Positions 60,330 to 64,000 of a stretch of DNA of 64,000 nt are shown here, one piece after another. A program made the translations under genes and the position numbers. Origin of the DNA: Spongilla lacustris. Lineage: Eukaryota > Porifera > Demospongiae > Spongillida > Spongillidae. The stretch covers positions 217,739-281,738 of the forward strand of contig OX442425.1 in NCBI GenBank assembly GCA_949361645.1, in the 5' to 3' direction. Numbering within the stretch: position 1 is the first letter of the stretch; each line of letters starts with the position of its first letter. A model generated the notes under the pieces. It did no database searches, was not told the origin of the DNA, and saw only the letters and a list, made by a program, of their open reading frames with translations.

Positions 60330-61720
60330 AGATGATGTGGTTCAGCTGGTGAGTGGAAACAAAGAAAGAAGGGTCTCCTTATTTCTGTGTGGACTACTGC
60401 AAACTGAATGAAGTGACATGGTTAGGTGCCTCTGCCCACCACCATGGATTGACAACACACTAGAAACCTTGGCAGAATCACAACTGTTTTTAACTCTAGA
60501 TCTTGCAAGTGGCTACTGACAGATGGATCTTGCAAGTGGCTATTGATAGGTGGATCTTGCAAGTGGCTACTGATAGGTGGACCTTGCAAGTGGCTACTGA
60601 TAGGTGGATCTTGCAAGTGGCTACTGATAAGTGGACCTTGCAAGTGGCTACTGATAGGTGGATCTTGCAAGTGGCTACTGATAAGTGGACCTTGCAAGTG
60701 GCTACTGATAGGTGGACCTTGCAAGTGGAGACTGGCAAAAAAAAAAAACTGCCTTTGCACAGCTGAAGGTCTTTGTGAGTTCAAGGTCATGTTTGCTGTG
60801 CATCTGCCATCTTTCAAACACTCACAAACTTGGTTCTTAGTGGCCTCCAGCCTGATGACATCATCAACATGGGCTAGGAGCATCTAGATCTGGTGTTCTT
60901 ATTCACTGCCTCAGCGGCGGAGGAACGGGGGGGAGGGGGGGGTTTACCCCCCTCCCCCCCCCCCCCCCCCCCCCCAACTTTACCTAGAGTATCATTTTTG
61001 ATTTGATATTATTACATAATTGATTTACCAGCTGCATAAAGCGCAATATCAGGGCCCTCCCCCCACTGGTTGAATCAGCTGAACGCGGACAGCACCCCCC
61101 TCTCCCCACTCATTATGTATTCATAGTTTTACCCCCCCCCCCCCCTCCCCCACAATAAAACACCTTCTGCTGTCCCTGTACCTGCATGGGCCACATGATG
61201 TTCAAAGATGGTATTGCAGTAATGACCCATCAGATTCCAGCATCTGTCTAGGAAGTACACGAACAACAATTTCTTGTACTGGTCGACTATCGTCATTGGT
61301 TCATAACACATTGCTTAGCTGCTGCACAAACTGACGAAGTGCACTACTCCATTCACTTGGACAAGTGAGTATCAGCAGACATTTGAGCGCCTTCACAACC
61401 TTCTCTCATCTCCCCCTGTCTTGAGCTTCCCTAGCCTCATTCTTCCTGGACACCAATGCTACTAATGATGCTGTAGGAACTGTACCGTCCCAACTGGAGG
61501 AGCAGGGTAACGAACGTGTGCTGGCATAAGCCAGCCACTTACTAAATAAGGCAGGGAGGAACTATTGTTTGACTATAGGAGCTACTTTCTGTTGTGCCAT
61601 TTACAGTGGCACACTTTCAACCCTATACCTTTTGGGACATCTGCAACCAGCAATTAGATTTAGCCTCACTTTATTACTGGGTTGTTTGCCTAGCTGGTCC
61701 ACACGTATCATGACAAGGTT
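60330..61720 (+). mobile_element. Decayed Ty3/Gypsy-type polyprotein remnant
   Basis: In shifting frames: FCVDYCKLNEVT near 60385, then ETLAESQLFLTLDLASGY (60457-60520), the RT palm region of Gypsy elements; KTAFAQLK near 60750; and in 61340-61720 TPFTWTSEYQQTFERLHNLL, FFLDTNATNDAVGTV and ASHLLNKAGRNYC, the RNase H region. Stops, frameshifts and a minisatellite interrupt it. No LTRs located. Inactive. Confidence 0.75.
60496..60738. repeat. 27-bp minisatellite x~9 born inside the Gypsy RT remnant
   Basis: Unit gatcttgcaagtggctactg ataggtg. The first copy is the codons for DLASGY of the RT. Confidence 0.9.
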
Positions 61721-61934
61721 TCCCTTGACAACTAACCTTTTGTGAGAGCAATTCAACTATGCATGGATGCATGCTCGCAGTCCACGATGTGGTAGCAAAA
61801 TGAAACAACCATTGCCTTCCAAAGAACATTTGGATTTACTTTACTGTACATACAACAGTGCACTCACAAAGAAACGAACATTGACACACATGCACATATA
61901 AAAACACATACATATACACAAGGCTGCAGACCAC

Positions 61935-64000
61935 TCAACAATGTATCAAATACTTCTTTTCTAGGCAGTCAGCCAGGTCACATCTCCCAACAGCTGGCGC
62001 CCTTAGAGCCTTGATGATACTGCCCCATGTACGTGAGGGAACAGGACACTTAGCTAGTACCTTTTCATATGCATTGCTGGCTACCCCTGCTGTCTCCTGT
62101 TTGATACCTTCCAGAACATCAGTAGACAGCCCCAGCTGTATGCCTACATCCCTCCACAGTGCAGGGACTTTGGCCGCTACGTCATTCAAGAAATCCTTTA
62201 AATCCAGCTCTACATTAACAGACACAGACACATGAACACCTCTAATAATCGTAATAGTTGGTTATATTGTGCCACTGATAATGCAGCTTTAAACAATACC
62301 TTTGAAAGAGAAAGGCGTGGGAGTTTGATCAACCTGTTATGAAATTGGAATGTGAAATAAAATAACATTCCTCTACATGTTATCCATGCAGTAACAAGAT
62401 GATGTAAGGACCACTGATGGTCAGGCAGTGGGGCATATATGGAAGGGACCACTGATGGTCAGGCAGTGGGGCATATATGGAAGGGACCACTGATGGTCAG
62501 GCAGTGGGGCATATATGGAAGGGACCACTGATGGTCAGGCAGTGGGGCATATATGGAAGGGACCACTGATGGTCAGGCAGTGGGGCATATATGGAAGGGA
62601 CCACTGATGGTCAGGCAGTGGGGCATATATGGAAGGGACCACTGATGGTCAGGCAGTGGGGCATATATGGAAGGGACCACTGATGATCAGGCAGTGGGGC
62701 ATATATGACAGAAAGATGGTCAGGCAATGCAACATGATACCATTTGGTGTTAGCTCATACCAAATTCTGCTCAACAACAAGTTTCAACTGAGCTACTCTC
62801 TCACCTGTAGCCACATAAGCTCAGCTGTGGTCAGTTCCCTGTTGTTCCCCTTACACATGATGATGTGTCCTCTCCTGTCCTCACCAAAGAACACCGGGTG
62901 AATGGTACCTCCCTCTTCACAGCGACAGTAAAACCCAAGAGTGTGCTTTGCCCTGTAGCTAAGCTCTTTGTTCACATTTGAAATGATGCCCTCCAGCTCT
63001 TGGCACACCTGCTCACATGCTGCCTTTATGGTACCCTCACGTACTTCCTGTGCATTGAAATGCACTTCATAGTACTTTGGCCAACACATCAGAATAACCA
63101 TATCTGCATTGGTCCCTGCTCTAAAGTTAAACTTATTCCTATAATGGACAAAATCAGAGAGGAGGCTCCATTTGGAGATGAGCTGTGCTACGAGGTTGCA
63201 AGAGAAGGCAGCAGAGTGGTACCCACAGCTCAGCTGTACCAGGAGGGGGGAGGGGGAGGAGTTCAAACGTTCATGGGATGGCAGCTCCAATTCGATCGAA
63301 GGTAGAACACAAGGTATGAAATATTGTACTGTCTTTTCAGTCAAGATTTCAGCCACAATATGTCTATGTCTGAGAAGGCTGATCAGCTGTGAAGCAGTCA
63401 AGCATTGGCTAGAATCAAAATTGCTTTTGGCAGAAGTGCCAACACCAGATCTTTCTACATCTTCCAAAGAGAAACGACCCATCTTTTGAAAATCATCCAG
63501 AAGTGGTCTACTGAAAGCTCTGTTCTCTAATACGAAAGTACTCTTGATAAATGTTCTGATATCATCCAACACAACTTGGAAATCTTTGATTACTATATCC
63601 TTGAGCTCATCAATTGACGAAAAGTGCATGATGAAACCTACATCATGAAAAACTTCAAGAGCCGGAAGTACATTGGGTATGCCAAGACTCCTAGCCAACT
63701 GCTTGCACTCAGACAGCTGCAAAATGTGCTTCTTGTTTTTTCGAAGTGCGTCATATAGATCTAGCCACAAGTGTGGTACATCGGATGGCTTGAGCTGCCT
63801 TCGTATGGTATCCCCTATCAAACCACGCAGCTGATCAAACCTGTCCGCATCATCCTTTTCATTATCTACCTCAAATACCAGCCTGTCCTCCTCGGCAGCC
63901 ATTATGGGGCAATCTCTTTCAAGCTGCTTTGGGACTAACTGATCAACTTCCAATGTTGACAGTCTGCCATCTTTGGAAGAGCGTCTGTGGGTACCAACAA
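61935..64000 (-). CDS. COR-domain / death-domain protein (Roco-like), 3' part
   Basis: The open frame enters from beyond the right edge; exons seen: 64000-62805, 62333-62300 and 62209-61935 (stop at 61937-61935), joined in phase. The long exon matches the COR region that follows the Roc GTPase in Roco proteins (LARSLGIPNVLPALEVFHDVG and later VVLDDIRTFIKS); later it has FYCRCEEGG and HIIMCKGNNRELT. The last exon is a death-domain-like six-helix segment (LDLKDFLNDVAAKVPALWRD, LGLSTDVLEGI, WGSIIKAL, DLADCLEKKY). The Roc domain and any N-terminal repeats would lie outside. Likely intracellular signalling or innate immune adaptor; partners unknown. Intron 1 holds a 37-bp minisatellite. Confidence 0.75.
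62402..62705. repeat. 37-bp minisatellite x8 in the COR/death gene intron
   Basis: Unit gaccactgatggtcaggcag tggggcatatatggaag, almost perfect. The last copy is diverged (gatgatcag, then gacagaaagatggtcaggcaatg). Confidence 0.95.

Noticed and set aside
1..64000. tRNA, rRNA or snoRNA genes
   Set aside because: I found no convincing cloverleaf, rRNA or box C/D-H/ACA signal by eye; RRP12 and MAK16 introns could host snoRNAs but I cannot support one.

Overview
The window is eukaryotic nuclear DNA: conserved proteins are split by many short GT-AG introns (51-69 nt at the short end), genes stand almost end to end, and introns are full of minisatellites, microsatellites and poly-G tracts. A small-genome invertebrate fits best. 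A demosponge is my working guess, from the compact genes, a COR/death-domain gene and novel Ig receptors; this is inference.

Left block (1-28.5 kb), housekeeping genes: 5' part of SEC23IP (-), MAK16 (-), the small ATP-synthase subunit gene ATP5MK/DAPIT (+), RRP12 (-), then a full NUP214 (+). MAK16/ATP5MK and RRP12/NUP214 are divergent pairs with 187 and 56 bp between start codons; ATP5MK and RRP12 converge with 133 bp between stops. MAK16 and RRP12 act in ribosome assembly and pre-ribosome export, NUP214 at the cytoplasmic face of the nuclear pore.

Middle block (28.5-50.9 kb): a ~6.7 kb spacer of mobile DNA (piggyBac-like MITE with TTAA ends, decayed reverse transcriptase, ~500 bp foldback, other inverted repeats, one orphan ORF) followed by two broken 5'-truncated copies of the 3' two-thirds of NUP214. 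Copy B (35607-44602) and copy C (44603-50645) are best read as one duplicate of NUP214 positions 19437-~28853 that later suffered an internal 4.77 kb tandem duplication. Copy A has an open frame of about 2,405 codons; B carries two frameshifts and a stop, C one frameshift. Each copy has grown its own minisatellites.

Right block (50.9-64 kb): two divergent single-pass receptor genes, each with one related Ig-like domain; one has a 17-residue tail, the other an FN3-like domain and a tyrosine-bearing tail. Then a decayed Ty3/Gypsy element and the 3' end of a COR + death-domain gene (-) running off the right edge.

The most unusual signal is recurrent: at several exons of three unrelated genes the exon's 3' end together with its 5' splice site is the repeat unit of a minisatellite. 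The other stand-outs are the nested NUP214 duplication and the head-to-head receptor pair.
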